A stretch of 32,446 nt of DNA from Nocardioides sp. R-C-SC26 (GTDB lineage Bacteria; Actinomycetota; Actinomycetes; Propionibacteriales; Nocardioidaceae). The notes beneath the pieces were generated by a model. It was not told the origin of the DNA, searched no databases, and saw nothing but the letters and a program-made list of their open reading frames with translations. The position numbers were made by a program, and so were the translations under genes. This document shows, piece after piece, positions 8,716 through 16,942 of the stretch. The stretch lies in the NCBI RefSeq assembly GCF_021246465.1, contig NZ_JAHRHK010000008.1, positions 45,126 through 77,571 on the forward strand, read 5' to 3'. The number at the start of each line of letters is the position of its first letter. Within the stretch, counting starts at the first letter, position 1.

Positions 8716-9903
8716 GTGGATCTCCTTCCGAAGCCCGACCAGGTGGTCGCCGCGGCGAGCAACGTCGCGCACAAGGCGCTCTACGGCGGACTGGCCGACC
8801 TGCGCCCCATGCCACGCACCCTCATCGACGAGGGCACCCTGCGCGAGGTGTACCACTACCGGCCCTCCGCGACGGCGCAGGAGTCCGGCGACCCGGTGCT
8901 GCTGGTGACGCCGCTGGCGGCGCCGGCGCTCTGCTTCGACCTGCGGCGCGGCTGCTCGCTCGCGGAGCACCTGGTCACCTCCGGACGACGCACCTACCTC
9001 GTCGAGTACGGCCAGGTCTCCTTCCGCGACCGGCGCCTGGGCATGGAGCACTGGATCGAGGAGGTCATCCCCGAGGCGATCCGCGCGGCGTCCGCGCACG
9101 CCGGCGGCCGGCCGGTGCACGTCATCGGCTGGAGCCTGGGCGGCATCTTCTCCCTGCTCGCCGCATCGGCCGACGCCGACCTTCCGCTGGCCTCGCTCAC
9201 GATCGTCGGCTCGCCCATCGACGTCGCACAGGTGCCGCTGATCGCGCCGATCCGACCGTTGCTCAACCTCGCCGCCGGCAAGGGCCCGATCACCCGCGGC
9301 TATCAAGCGCTCGGTGGCGCCCCGAAGCCGTTGGTGCGCTGGGCCTTCCAGCTCTCCTCGTTCCAGAAGCTGGTCACCAAACCCCTCGCGGTCGCCACAC
9401 ACCTCGACGACGCCGACTTCCTCGCCCAGATCGAGGCCGTCGACCGGTTCACCGCGAACATGATCGCCTACCCGGGCCGCAGCTTCGGGCAGCTCTACCA
9501 CCGGTTCGTGAAGAGCAACGCGCTCGTCAGCGGCAGCTTCGACCTCGACGACCGCACGCTCCACCTCGCCGACATCTCCGCGCCGGTGCTGGTGTTCGGC
9601 GGTGCCGCCGACGGCATCGCGCCGGTGCCCGCCGTCCGCGCACTCGTGCCGCTGCTCACCGGCGCGAGCGAGGTCCGATTCGAGATCGTGCCCGGCGGCC
9701 ACCTCGGCATGCTCACCGGCCGCGCCGCGCGCACCTCGACCTGGTCGGTGATGGACGAGTGGATCGACCAGCACTCGTCCGGCTCTCCCACGAGCGACGG
9801 CGTCACCGCCGCGGGGAAGCGAGCCGCGAAGTCGGCGGCGACCATCGGCACCTCGCGCGAGCGTCGCAACCGGTCGTCGGCGAGCCGGGCGCTGGCGCCC
9901 TAG
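8716..9903 (+). CDS. PHA-synthase-like alpha/beta hydrolase
   Basis: A 395-residue alpha/beta-hydrolase with the layout of class III poly(3-hydroxyalkanoate) synthase relatives: VLLVTPLAAPALCFDLRRGCSLAEHLVTSG, then TYLVEYG, then the nucleophile elbow G-W-S-L-G-G with Ser140. The acid is probably in GAADGIAP and the histidine in GGHLGMLTG. True PHA synthases use Cys at the elbow; the Ser here argues for an esterase, lipase or acyltransferase. A Ser/Arg-rich tail follows from about 355. It runs in the otsA direction, about 100 bp downstream, and ends 3 bp from the convergent TetR gene. The substrate is unknown. Confidence 0.8.
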   Translation: MDLLPKPDQVVAAASNVAHKALYGGLADLRPMPRTLIDEGTLREVYHYRPSATAQESGDPVLLVTPLAAPALCFDLRRGCSLAEHLVTSGRRTYLVEYGQVSFRDRRLGMEHWIEEVIPEAIRAASAHAGGRPVHVIGWSLGGIFSLLAASADADLPLASLTIVGSPIDVAQVPLIAPIRPLLNLAAGKGPITRGYQALGGAPKPLVRWAFQLSSFQKLVTKPLAVATHLDDADFLAQIEAVDRFTANMIAYPGRSFGQLYHRFVKSNALVSGSFDLDDRTLHLADISAPVLVFGGAADGIAPVPAVRALVPLLTGASEVRFEIVPGGHLGMLTGRAARTSTWSVMDEWIDQHSSGSPTSDGVTAAGKRAAKSAATIGTSRERRNRSSASRALAP

Positions 9904-9906
9904 CGA

Positions 9907-10437
9907 TCACCGGCGCGGGGCAGCGGCCCCCATCACCTCGCGAACGTGCTGCGCGAGCTCGACGGCGTCGAACTGCGGCAGACGCATGAACCACCGGTAG
10001 AAGATCGGTGCCACGAGTCGTTCGGCGACGCGGGCCGGATCATCGGCTCCGTCCGCGGCGACCAGCTCGCGGATGAACGCGATCTGCGGCGCATGCAGGC
10101 GCCGGTGGAACTCCCGCGCGACGGCGTCGTCCGCCGCGATCGACGCGGCCAGGGCACGCAGCAGCGAGCAGCGCGGCTCCGTGGTGATCTCCTCGATCGC
10201 GGCCGCGAGAACGGCCTCCACCGACGTCGGGAGCACCGCCTCCTCCGCGGCGGAGTCGGCAGCGGCCAGAGCGTCGAAGACGATCGCCGTCACCGACGGC
10301 CAGGTCCGGTACAGGGTCTGCTTGCCGACGCCGGCCTCGGCGGCGATGCCCTCCATCGTCAACCCGTCGGCGCCGCGTCGTTGCGCGAGGTCGAGCACTG
10401 CCCCGTGCACCCGGGCGATGGTCGTGGGACGGGCCAT
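9907..10437 (-). CDS. TetR/AcrR family repressor
   Basis: A 176-residue regulator. The N-terminal helix-turn-helix spans about 22-50 ([22 protein letters not shown]), and the rest is an all-helical ligand domain. It is transcribed divergently from an SDR gene starting 52 bp away. A perfect palindrome begins 11 bp from its start codon and sits between the two genes. This is the usual arrangement for a local repressor that controls itself and its divergent neighbour. The effector is unknown, presumably a substrate or product of the SDR. Confidence 0.92.
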   Translation of the reverse strand: MARPTTIARVHGAVLDLAQRRGADGLTMEGIAAEAGVGKQTLYRTWPSVTAIVFDALAAADSAAEEAVLPTSVEAVLAAAIEEITTEPRCSLLRALAASIAADDAVAREFHRRLHAPQIAFIRELVAADGADDPARVAERLVAPIFYRWFMRLPQFDAVELAQHVREVMGAAAPRR

Positions 10438-10447
10438 GCCGCATTCT

Positions 10448-10474
10448 ATAAACGAGACGCAACGTCTCGTTTAT
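10448..10474. promoter_or_regulatory. TetR operator palindrome
   Basis: Perfect 12-bp arms, ATAAACGAGACG at 10448-10459 and CGTCTCGTTTAT at 10463-10474, separated by CAA. It is AT-richer than its surroundings and overlaps the expected divergent promoters. Size and position are those of a TetR dimer-of-dimers or single extended site. Confidence 0.85.
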
Positions 10475-10488
10475 GGTGAGATGGGTCC

Positions 10489-11310
10489 ATGACCACCAAC
10501 CCCACCTGGATGATCACCGGTGCCAGCCGTGGGCTCGGACGGGCCCTGGCCGAGCACGCGCTGGCGGCTGGACATCACGTAGCGGCCACGACCCGGGGCA
10601 CGGAACTGCCGTTCGAGCACCCTCGACTCACCACGGTGCACCTCGATCCGACGGACCGAGACAGCTGCCGTGCCGCCGTCGAACGGATCGCCGACCACAC
10701 GGGGCGACTGGACGTGCTGATCAACAACGCCGGTTACGGCCTGGTCGGAGCCATCGAGGAGATCGGTGAGGACGAGGCCCGCGCGATCATCGACGTCGAT
10801 CTGCTCGCCCCGCTCTGGATGACCCAGGCGGCGCTGCCGGTGATGCGAGCCCAGGGATCGGGCGACATCGTGCAGATCTCCTCGGTCGGCGGCGTCGGCG
10901 CGATGCCCTTCTTCGGCCTCTACAACGCGGCCAAGTGGGGTCTCGAGGGATTCAGCGAGGCGCTCGCGGGCGAGGTCGCCTCCATGGGCATCCGCGTGAT
11001 GATCGCCGAGATCGGCGCGATGGACACCGCATGGGCGACGGGCGGTATGCAGTTCAGCCGCCCTCTGCCCGACTACGACGCACTGCGCGCAGAGACGCTC
11101 GGGACGGCCGAGGTCCCCTGGCCCGTCGAGCCGGGCGCCACCGGCGGCGGTACGCCGCCTCCCGAGGTCGCGGCGATCATCGCCGAGCACCTGGCACGCC
11201 CGGGGCCGCACCCGCTGCGCGTGACGATCGGCGAGGACGCCGGCCAGCAGGTGGCCACGGTGCTCGACGCTCGCATGCGCGACTACGCGACCGGCCACGA
11301 GCGCCACTAG
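10489..11310 (+). CDS. Short-chain dehydrogenase/reductase (TetR-controlled)
   Basis: A 273-residue classical SDR. Cofactor motif TGASRGLG near the N-terminus (the Arg after Ser favours NADP), NNAGYG, catalytic Ser in QISSVGG, and Tyr/Lys in YNAAKWG. The C-terminal substrate region ends in an extended tail. Enzymes of this shape oxidise or reduce alcohol/carbonyl pairs; the substrate is not readable. The start ATG 10489 lies just after the operator, so expression should rise when the TetR repressor is released. Confidence 0.92.
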   Translation: MTTNPTWMITGASRGLGRALAEHALAAGHHVAATTRGTELPFEHPRLTTVHLDPTDRDSCRAAVERIADHTGRLDVLINNAGYGLVGAIEEIGEDEARAIIDVDLLAPLWMTQAALPVMRAQGSGDIVQISSVGGVGAMPFFGLYNAAKWGLEGFSEALAGEVASMGIRVMIAEIGAMDTAWATGGMQFSRPLPDYDALRAETLGTAEVPWPVEPGATGGGTPPPEVAAIIAEHLARPGPHPLRVTIGEDAGQQVATVLDARMRDYATGHERH

Positions 11311-11375
11311 CCCGATGGGACTAGGCGTTCCGGCCCCGCGCTCGATCCGGCGCCGGGCCGCTCCTCCCTACCGTT

Positions 11376-11395
11376 CTCCCACGACGATCTGGGAG
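11376..11395 (+). promoter_or_regulatory. Hairpin that could mask a ribosome site
   Basis: CTCCC at 11376-11380 can pair with GGGAG at 11391-11395 across a 10-nt loop. The 3' arm is the start of GGGAGGG, the ribosome site of the next gene (ATG 11406, 8 nt downstream). Only 5 bp, so weak. Confidence 0.3.
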
Positions 11396-11405
11396 GGCCG
11401 GGGTG

Positions 11406-12821
11406 ATGACACGCGCACCAGCGCACCTACGACTGATGGATCCCGCGGACGACGACCGCCCCGACCTCAGCGCGGTCCCGGTGCACCTCCCCGACGACGG
11501 TCGCCTCGCGCACCCGGCGACGTGTGAGGAGCGCGCGTCCGAGCAGAGCACCCACCAGGGGTGTGAGAACAGCATCGTCGGATTCGTCTGCGATCTCCTC
11601 CGCGCGCCGGCAGAGGCGGTCGGCACCCTCGCCCGCGGCGCTCAGGAGGCCGCGCTGCTCACGCTGCAGGGCGCTCGCGACGCCCGGCCCGGCCTGCGGA
11701 GACCGACACTCGTGCTGCCCGAGTCTGCGTCCCCGGTCTGGTTCACGGCCTGCGACGCCCTCGGCGTCGTCGCGGTCACGGTCCCGATCGACAGCGCGGG
11801 GCGCGTCGGCCTCGGAGGACTGGCCGCCGCGATCACCGAGGAGACGGTGCTGGTCGTGGCCTCGGCGCCGTCCTTCACCCACGGTGTCGTCGATCCGATC
11901 GCATGGATCGCCGCGGCGTGCGCGGCGACCGGGACACCTCTCCACGTGGACGCGACGGCGGGTGGGTGGGCGATCGCCTACCGACGCCTGGCAGAGCCCG
12001 ACGGCGAACGGCGCCAGCCCATGCCCACGTGGGACTTCGACGTCCCCGGCGTGACGTCGCTGACACTCGACGTCGGCCCTGACCGCGGGGTCGGCAGCGA
12101 CCTGAGCGTGATCGTGCATCGCTCCACGGGCACGCGACAGCCACTCCACCTGGCACGCCTCGCGCGGCGCGGCCCCCAGCTGTGGCCGACGCCCTGGCGG
12201 GCGCCGTCCGGCCTCGTCGACGACGTCGCCGAGACCCTGCGGGAGATCGGCCATGAGGGCTGCTCGGCGCTCGCCCACGCCGCACTCGGCGCGACGGCGG
12301 ACCTGGCCGCGTTGCTCGACGAGCTGCCCGGCGTCGCCGTGGCGGCGCCAGCGGAGGCGACACACCTGACGTTGCGAGCCACCAGCGGACTCGACCCGTT
12401 CCTGCTCGCGGACTGCTGGCTGCGGCGCGGGTGGGCCTCCACGCCCGTCACCCTCGTGACCGGCGAGACCGTGCTGCGGATCGCCGTCACGGCAGCCATG
12501 GGCGAGCACGTCGCGCAATGCGCCGCCGACCTGACGGCGGCACTGGAGGAGTGCCGCGGCCACGGGGGCACCGAGCTCGACCCGCGCCTGGCCCGCTACC
12601 TGGGTCATCTCCGCGACGACGTCGTCGACGATCGCGCGGCCCACCTCCTGATCGATGCCGCGGCCGTGCTCGACGAGCACGACGACGGGTCGCCGAGCCG
12701 CACCAGCCAGCGCTCCACCTACCAGCTCCTGCAGGCCGCGAGCCCGCGCGTGAGACGAGGCCTCCTGGCCGCGCACCACGACCGGCGCTCGACGCCGACG
12801 CGCCGGACCACGGTCGAGTAG
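11406..12821 (+). CDS. Degenerate PLP-fold (group II decarboxylase / S1P-lyase-like) protein
   Basis: About 471 residues. The central part follows the fold-type I PLP architecture of amino-acid decarboxylases and sphingosine-phosphate lyases: TLVLPESASPVWFTACDALGV, a beta strand ending in LHVDATAGGWAIAY (about 180-193; the Asp would bind the pyridine nitrogen), and TSLTLDVGPDRGVGSDLSVIVHR (about 218-240). At this last site the family normally has a Ser/Thr-x-x-x-D-x-H-K-x-G block whose Lys binds PLP. Here the His-Lys pair is gone (DVGPDRG), so PLP chemistry is unlikely. An unrelated polar head (1-60) and basic tail flank it. ATG 11406 fits the GGGAGGG site better than GTG 11403. Role unknown. 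Confidence 0.65.
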   Translation: MTRAPAHLRLMDPADDDRPDLSAVPVHLPDDGRLAHPATCEERASEQSTHQGCENSIVGFVCDLLRAPAEAVGTLARGAQEAALLTLQGARDARPGLRRPTLVLPESASPVWFTACDALGVVAVTVPIDSAGRVGLGGLAAAITEETVLVVASAPSFTHGVVDPIAWIAAACAATGTPLHVDATAGGWAIAYRRLAEPDGERRQPMPTWDFDVPGVTSLTLDVGPDRGVGSDLSVIVHRSTGTRQPLHLARLARRGPQLWPTPWRAPSGLVDDVAETLREIGHEGCSALAHAALGATADLAALLDELPGVAVAAPAEATHLTLRATSGLDPFLLADCWLRRGWASTPVTLVTGETVLRIAVTAAMGEHVAQCAADLTAALEECRGHGGTELDPRLARYLGHLRDDVVDDRAAHLLIDAAAVLDEHDDGSPSRTSQRSTYQLLQAASPRVRRGLLAAHHDRRSTPTRRTTVE

Positions 12822-12842
12822 GGCGGATCGAGTGGGTCACCA

Positions 12843-12880
12843 GGTCTCGAGACGGTCGCAGAGCGACCACCTCGGCCACC
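12843..12880. repeat. Dispersed intergenic inverted repeat
   Basis: Contains GGTCTCGAGACGGTCGCAG and a 6-bp perfect hairpin GGTCGC-aga-GCGACC (12854-12868), followed by a CTCGGCCACC tail. It lies between convergent genes. The pattern resembles short repeats I associate with Nocardioides-type genomes and is loosely related to copies near 5956 and 30004. Confidence 0.5.
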
Positions 12881-12941
12881 AGGAGTCAGGCACCCGGCGA
12901 GACGACTGACTCGACCGCCGGCCCGAGGCGCTCGACACGGA

Positions 12942-13862
12942 TCAGCCGAGCAGCGCGAGCACCGAGTCCAGGTCGTAGCTGCCCGCGTCGGTGGCGAGAC
13001 CGCGCGCGACCTGGCCGGCGGTCGCGCAGCCGAGACGCGCGGCGGCGGCCGGGTCGTGGCCGAGCGAGAGCCCGCGCAGGAAGCCGGCGGAGAACGCGTC
13101 ACCGCATCCGGTGGTGTCGACCAGCTCTCCCGCAGGGATCGCGAACGCCGGCACCTCCACGACGTCGTCGGCGGTGACGACGAGCGCGCCCTTGGCGCCC
13201 TGGGTGACGGCGACGCAGCCCGCGCCCGCGGTCACCAGCGCGCGCGCACCCTCGGCGAGGTCGGCGGCGCCGGCGAAGCCGCGCACCTGCTCGTCGTTGG
13301 GGAGCAGGAAGTCGGTGTGCGGGAGGGCGTCGGCGATCCAGGCCAACATGTCGGGGTCGCCCGGCGCCAGGATGTCGACCGAGGTGCGCATGCCCTGATC
13401 GCGCGCCCACGCCAGCAGCTCACCGGCCGCCGGACCGCCCAGGAACTCCGGGCCTCCCAGGTGCAGGAAGCCGGCGCCGTCCAGCGAGCTGCGATCGAGG
13501 TCGTCGAGGGTGAAGGCGCCGTTGGCGCCGATGCAGTGCCATGCCGGGCGATCGCCGTTCGGACGCACGGGCAGCACCGAGGCCGACGTCTGGTGGTCGC
13601 TCTTGCGCACCAGACCCGCGGTGTCCACGCCCTCGCGGGAGAGCAGCGCCAGCAGGGTGTCGCCGATCGGGTCGGTGCCGACCGCACCGTAGGACGTGAC
13701 GTCGGCGCCGAGCCGCGCGAGCACGACGGCCGTACCGCCGGCCGTACCGGCGGGCGAGAGCTTGATCGTCTCGACGATCTGACCGTCGGAGCCGTCGGGG
13801 ATCGAATCCACGCCAATCACGTGGGAGTCGAGCACGTGCACGCCCACACAGGCGACCTTCAT
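12942..13862 (-). CDS. PfkB-family sugar/nucleoside kinase
   Basis: A 306-residue ribokinase-fold kinase; ATG 13862 has AAGGAGAA just upstream. N-terminal GGTAVVLARLGADVTSYGAVGTDPIGD (42-68) is the sugar-binding half. The C-terminal signature DTTGCGDAFSAGFLRGL (249-265) carries the anion hole and the catalytic base Asp255. The ATG overlaps the aldolase stop (ATGA), so the two are translated together. With a class II aldolase beside it, the likely role is phosphorylating a sugar that, perhaps after isomerisation, the aldolase cleaves. Candidates from known pairings are fuculose-like sugars or the 5-deoxyribose/methylthioribose type; no isomerase is visible nearby. Confidence 0.9.
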   Translation of the reverse strand: MKVACVGVHVLDSHVIGVDSIPDGSDGQIVETIKLSPAGTAGGTAVVLARLGADVTSYGAVGTDPIGDTLLALLSREGVDTAGLVRKSDHQTSASVLPVRPNGDRPAWHCIGANGAFTLDDLDRSSLDGAGFLHLGGPEFLGGPAAGELLAWARDQGMRTSVDILAPGDPDMLAWIADALPHTDFLLPNDEQVRGFAGAADLAEGARALVTAGAGCVAVTQGAKGALVVTADDVVEVPAFAIPAGELVDTTGCGDAFSAGFLRGLSLGHDPAAAARLGCATAGQVARGLATDAGSYDLDSVLALLG

Positions 13863-14542
13863 CGGTTCTCCTTCACGGTTCCGTAGTTGCGAGCGAGCGC
13901 CGCAAGGATGACGTCGTGCTGCTCGGCGTCGGTGAGCGCACGGGGGGTGCCGAGCGCGCTGGCCCGGTGGTGGAGGGCGCACAACCACTCGAGCAGCAGG
14001 GCGTGCTCGACCGCCTTGTCGAGGTCGGTGCCGACGGCGATCGACCCGTGGTTGCCCATCAACGCCGCCTGTCGGCCCTCCAGCGCGGAGCGGACGGCGT
14101 CGGCGAGCTCGGCGCTGCCGAACGTCGCATAGGGCGCCACGCGGATCGCGCCGCCGAGCACGAGCTGCTGGTAGTGGAGCACGGGCAGGTCGTCGCGCAC
14201 GCACGCGACCGCCGTGGAGAACGGGGCGTGGGTGTGCACCACGGCCCCGGCATCCTCGCGATCGGCGTAGACACCGAGGTGAAGCCCCAGCTCCGACGTC
14301 GGCTGGAGCGCGCCGTCGACCACCACCCCGTCACCGTCGACGATCACGACGTGGCGCGGCTCGCAGGCGGCGAGCACCACGCCCGAGGCCGTGACGGCGA
14401 ACCGGTCGCGGCCCACGCGCATGCTCACGTTGCCGGCGGTGCCGACGAGCAGGCCCTCGGCCGCCAGACGCCGCGAGGCCAGCGCAACCGCGGTGCGGGC
14501 CGCCGTCGGGTCGGCGGGGGCTGCCAGATCGGCCGGGCTCAT
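13859..14542 (-). CDS. Class II (zinc) aldolase/adducin family protein
   Basis: A 227-residue protein of the L-fuculose-phosphate aldolase type. GTAGNVSMR (35-42) is the phosphate-binding loop. Metal ligands are in place: His103 and His105 (VVHTHAP) and His165 (MGNHG), with the acid Glu84 in TSELGLH. All catalytic positions are intact, so it should be an active retro-aldol enzyme releasing dihydroxyacetone phosphate or a similar product. Its ATG overlaps the TetR stop (ATGA) and its stop overlaps the kinase ATG, making a tight three-gene operon. The exact sugar is unknown. Confidence 0.9.
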   Translation of the reverse strand: MSPADLAAPADPTAARTAVALASRRLAAEGLLVGTAGNVSMRVGRDRFAVTASGVVLAACEPRHVVIVDGDGVVVDGALQPTSELGLHLGVYADREDAGAVVHTHAPFSTAVACVRDDLPVLHYQQLVLGGAIRVAPYATFGSAELADAVRSALEGRQAALMGNHGSIAVGTDLDKAVEHALLLEWLCALHHRASALGTPRALTDAEQHDVILAALARNYGTVKENR

Positions 14543-15274
14543 CGCTCGCCCAGACCGCGCGGAGTCGCGTAGCGCTCGAGGTAGGCGGTCATCAGCACGA
14601 TGCCCTCCTCGACCAAGACGACGTCGCCGCGGACGTCGTGCTCGTAGGCGAGCTGGAAGACCCGGTCGCCCAGCTCGACGGCGAGGCCGGCTTCGCCGGG
14701 GGGGAGGGCACCCCGGGCCCCGCAGCTCGACGGCGAGCACGACGACGTGCTCGGGCAGGTCACCGCGGGCCACGCCGGCCTCGATCGCGACGGATCGCAG
14801 CGTGGCGGCGATCCGCTGATTGTGGGCGCGACCGTAGGCGTGCAGCCGCGGGTTGGTGCGACCGCGCAGGTAGATCTCCACGAACGCCGGGCGCCGCGCG
14901 TAGACCGCGACGAACGCGCCCATCGCGGCGCGCACGAGCGTCGCGACGGTCAGCTCCTCGAGCGCCGCTACGTCGGCCGCGGCCTGCTCGTCCATCTCGG
15001 CCATGTGCCGCTCGGCTAGGGCGACGAGCACGGCCTCCTTGTCGGCGAAGTACTGGTAGAGCGAGGCGACCGGGACACCCGCGGCGTCGGCGATGTCGCG
15101 CGTGGTGAGCGCGTCGACGCCGTGCTTCACCACGAGACGCTCGGCAGCGTCCAGAATGGCCTCGACCCGGAGCCGGCTGCGTTCCTGCACGGGCGCACGC
15201 CGCTCGGCGACCTTCGTGGCACGGCGGGTCGACCCGGGCGGAGTGGTGCTCTGCACAAGTCGTTCCGCGGACAT
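14539..15274 (-). pseudogene. TetR family regulator, frame broken by a 52-bp duplication
   Basis: From ATG 15274 the frame gives a TetR protein: basic head, helix-turn-helix ALTTRDIADAAGVPVASLYQYF, then helices to LPEHVVVLAVEL. At about 14723 the frame departs. It resumes in another frame with LAVELGDRVFQLAYEHDVRG...GER to a stop overlapping the aldolase start. LAVEL and its DNA are present twice, 52 bp apart. Removing one unit restores a normal ~228-residue TetR. As written, the N-terminal frame runs by chance into the aldolase. The insert is a G/C-homopolymer tract, so an assembly error is as likely as a real mutation. The start lacks a clear ribosome site; leaderless translation is possible. 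Confidence 0.8.
14671..14737. repeat. 15-bp direct repeat flanking a G/C tract
   Basis: CAGCTCGACGGCGAG occurs at 14671-14685 and again at 14723-14737. The 37 bp between include G7, G3, C4 and C4 runs (14698-14721). The 52-bp spacing is not a multiple of three and breaks the TetR frame. Confidence 0.85.
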
Positions 15275-15352
15275 GGACCGGAGTGTAGGGTACGAAGCCG
15301 AATCTGACACAGGTTCAGGTTCTGCCCAGGAACTGCTCAAGGAGCCGCACCG

Positions 15353-16942
15353 ATGATCGACCTGCGCCCGGCCGACCACCCTCTCTCACACGCCGGCGAC
15401 GGTACGGCGATCGCGCCGACGAGCCCCACCCGTCGTGGCGTCCTCACCGGCCTGGCGGGCCTGGCCGGCGCCGCAGCCGGAGCGGGCGCGCTGACCCCGG
15501 GCGGCGCATCTGCCTCGTCGCTGTCGCCGGAGCGCGCACCCGTCACCGGGCTCCAGGGTGCGCTGCCCTCCTCCGTCGACGTCGTCGTGATCGGCGGCGG
15601 CATCGCCGGCCTGGTCGCGGCCCGCGAGGCGGCTCGCGGCGGCGCTTCGGTCCTGCTGCTCGAGGCCCGTGATCGCGTCGGCGGACGCGTCCTCAACCAC
15701 ACGCTGCGCACCGGCAACGCCGTGATCGAGGCCGGTGGCGCCTTCGTCGGCCCGACCCAGGACCACATCCTGGCGTTGGCCAAGGAGCTGAAGGTGCCCA
15801 CCTTCAAGGAGTACGTGAAGGGCAAGAGCGTCTACATCTCCTCCCTCACCGGGCGGATGGAGTTCAGCGGCACCGTGCCACCCGACCCGACGATCCTGGC
15901 CGACGCCGCGATCCTGCTCGGGCTGATCGACATGTACGCCGCCGAGATCGCCGTCGACACCCCCTGGTCGCACCCCCGCGCCCGCGAGTGGGACGGCATG
16001 ACGCTGGGTCAGTTCATCCGGCGCACGGCGCTCATCAACCCCGCTGGCGTCACGAACCTGATCAAGAGCTGGACCCAGCCGGGCTTCGGCGCCGATCCGC
16101 ACGAGCTCTCCTTCCTCTTCGTGCTCTGGTACGTCGCGTGCTCGGGCAACGAGCGCACGGTCGGCACGTTCTCCCGCAACTCCGACACGATCAACGGCGC
16201 GCAGGAGCGACGCTTCGTCGGCGGCTCCCAGCTCATCCCGATCCGGATGGCGCGCCAGCTCGGCGACATCGTCGCGCTGCGCGCCCCCGTGACGAAGGTC
16301 GACCAGCGCAGCGGTCGCGCGGTCGTGCACACGCGCCGCGGCGTCGTCTCGGCCAAGCGGGTGATCTGCGCGGCTCCCCCGCCGCTCGTGCTGGGGATCG
16401 ACTGGTTCCCGAAGCTGCCCACGATGCGCCGCCGGCTCATGGAGGAGCTCGACATGGGCCAGCTGATGAAGTGCGACGCGGTCTACACGACGCCGTTCTG
16501 GCGCAAGGACGGCCTCAACGGCTTCGGCATCAACGATGCCGGCGCCGCACGCGCCGTCTTCGACAACTCCCCCAAGGACGGCGAACCCGGCGTCCTGCTC
16601 GCCTTCGTGGGCGGCTCGACGTGGCGCAAGTACGGCACCATGCCGAAGGCGCAGCGACGCCGTGCCGTGCTCGAGGGATTCGCCGAGATGTTCGGGCCCC
16701 AGGCGCTGCGGCCGGTCGAGTACACCGAGCAGGACTGGACCAAGGAGCGGTGGACCACCGGTGGTCCCACCACGATCCACGCCCCGGGCACGCTGACGAA
16801 GTTCGGCGCCGCGATCCGCCGTCCGCACGGCCGCGTGCACTGGGCAGGCACCGAGACCTCGACCTACTGGTCGGGCTACATGGACGGCGCGGTCCGCTCC
16901 GGTGAGCGCGCCGCCGTCGAGGTGCTGGAGCAGCTGCGATGA
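15353..16942 (+). CDS. Tat-exported flavin amine oxidase
   Basis: A 529-residue FAD-dependent monoamine-oxidase-type enzyme; ATG 15353 has AAGGAG upstream. A Tat-like signal (SPTRRGVLTGLAGLAGAAAG, Arg pair at 27-28) predicts export of the folded flavoprotein. The FAD dinucleotide motif VVVIGGGIAGLVAA (77-90) and LLLEARDRVGGRV follow. The C-terminal flavin loop is GRVHWAGTETSTYWSGYMDGAVRSG. It would oxidise an amine to an aldehyde with release of ammonia and peroxide outside the membrane; the amine is unknown. The stop overlaps the start of a secreted propeller protein (ATGA), which suggests a joint extracytoplasmic function. It is divergent from the broken TetR gene, 78 bp away, which might have controlled it. 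Confidence 0.92.
   Translation: MIDLRPADHPLSHAGDGTAIAPTSPTRRGVLTGLAGLAGAAAGAGALTPGGASASSLSPERAPVTGLQGALPSSVDVVVIGGGIAGLVAAREAARGGASVLLLEARDRVGGRVLNHTLRTGNAVIEAGGAFVGPTQDHILALAKELKVPTFKEYVKGKSVYISSLTGRMEFSGTVPPDPTILADAAILLGLIDMYAAEIAVDTPWSHPRAREWDGMTLGQFIRRTALINPAGVTNLIKSWTQPGFGADPHELSFLFVLWYVACSGNERTVGTFSRNSDTINGAQERRFVGGSQLIPIRMARQLGDIVALRAPVTKVDQRSGRAVVHTRRGVVSAKRVICAAPPPLVLGIDWFPKLPTMRRRLMEELDMGQLMKCDAVYTTPFWRKDGLNGFGINDAGAARAVFDNSPKDGEPGVLLAFVGGSTWRKYGTMPKAQRRRAVLEGFAEMFGPQALRPVEYTEQDWTKERWTTGGPTTIHAPGTLTKFGAAIRRPHGRVHWAGTETSTYWSGYMDGAVRSGERAAVEVLEQLR

Noticed and set aside
11316..11337. A DosR-like box (GGGACT...GGCCC) upstream of the PLP-fold gene
   Set aside because: Only one half-site matches the consensus; the second half is out of phase.
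13859..15379. A single 506-residue TetR-aldolase fusion protein
   Set aside because: The junction (about 14545-14720) translates to Arg/Pro/Gly-rich sequence. Two separate genes with ATGA overlap appear once the 52-bp duplicate is removed.
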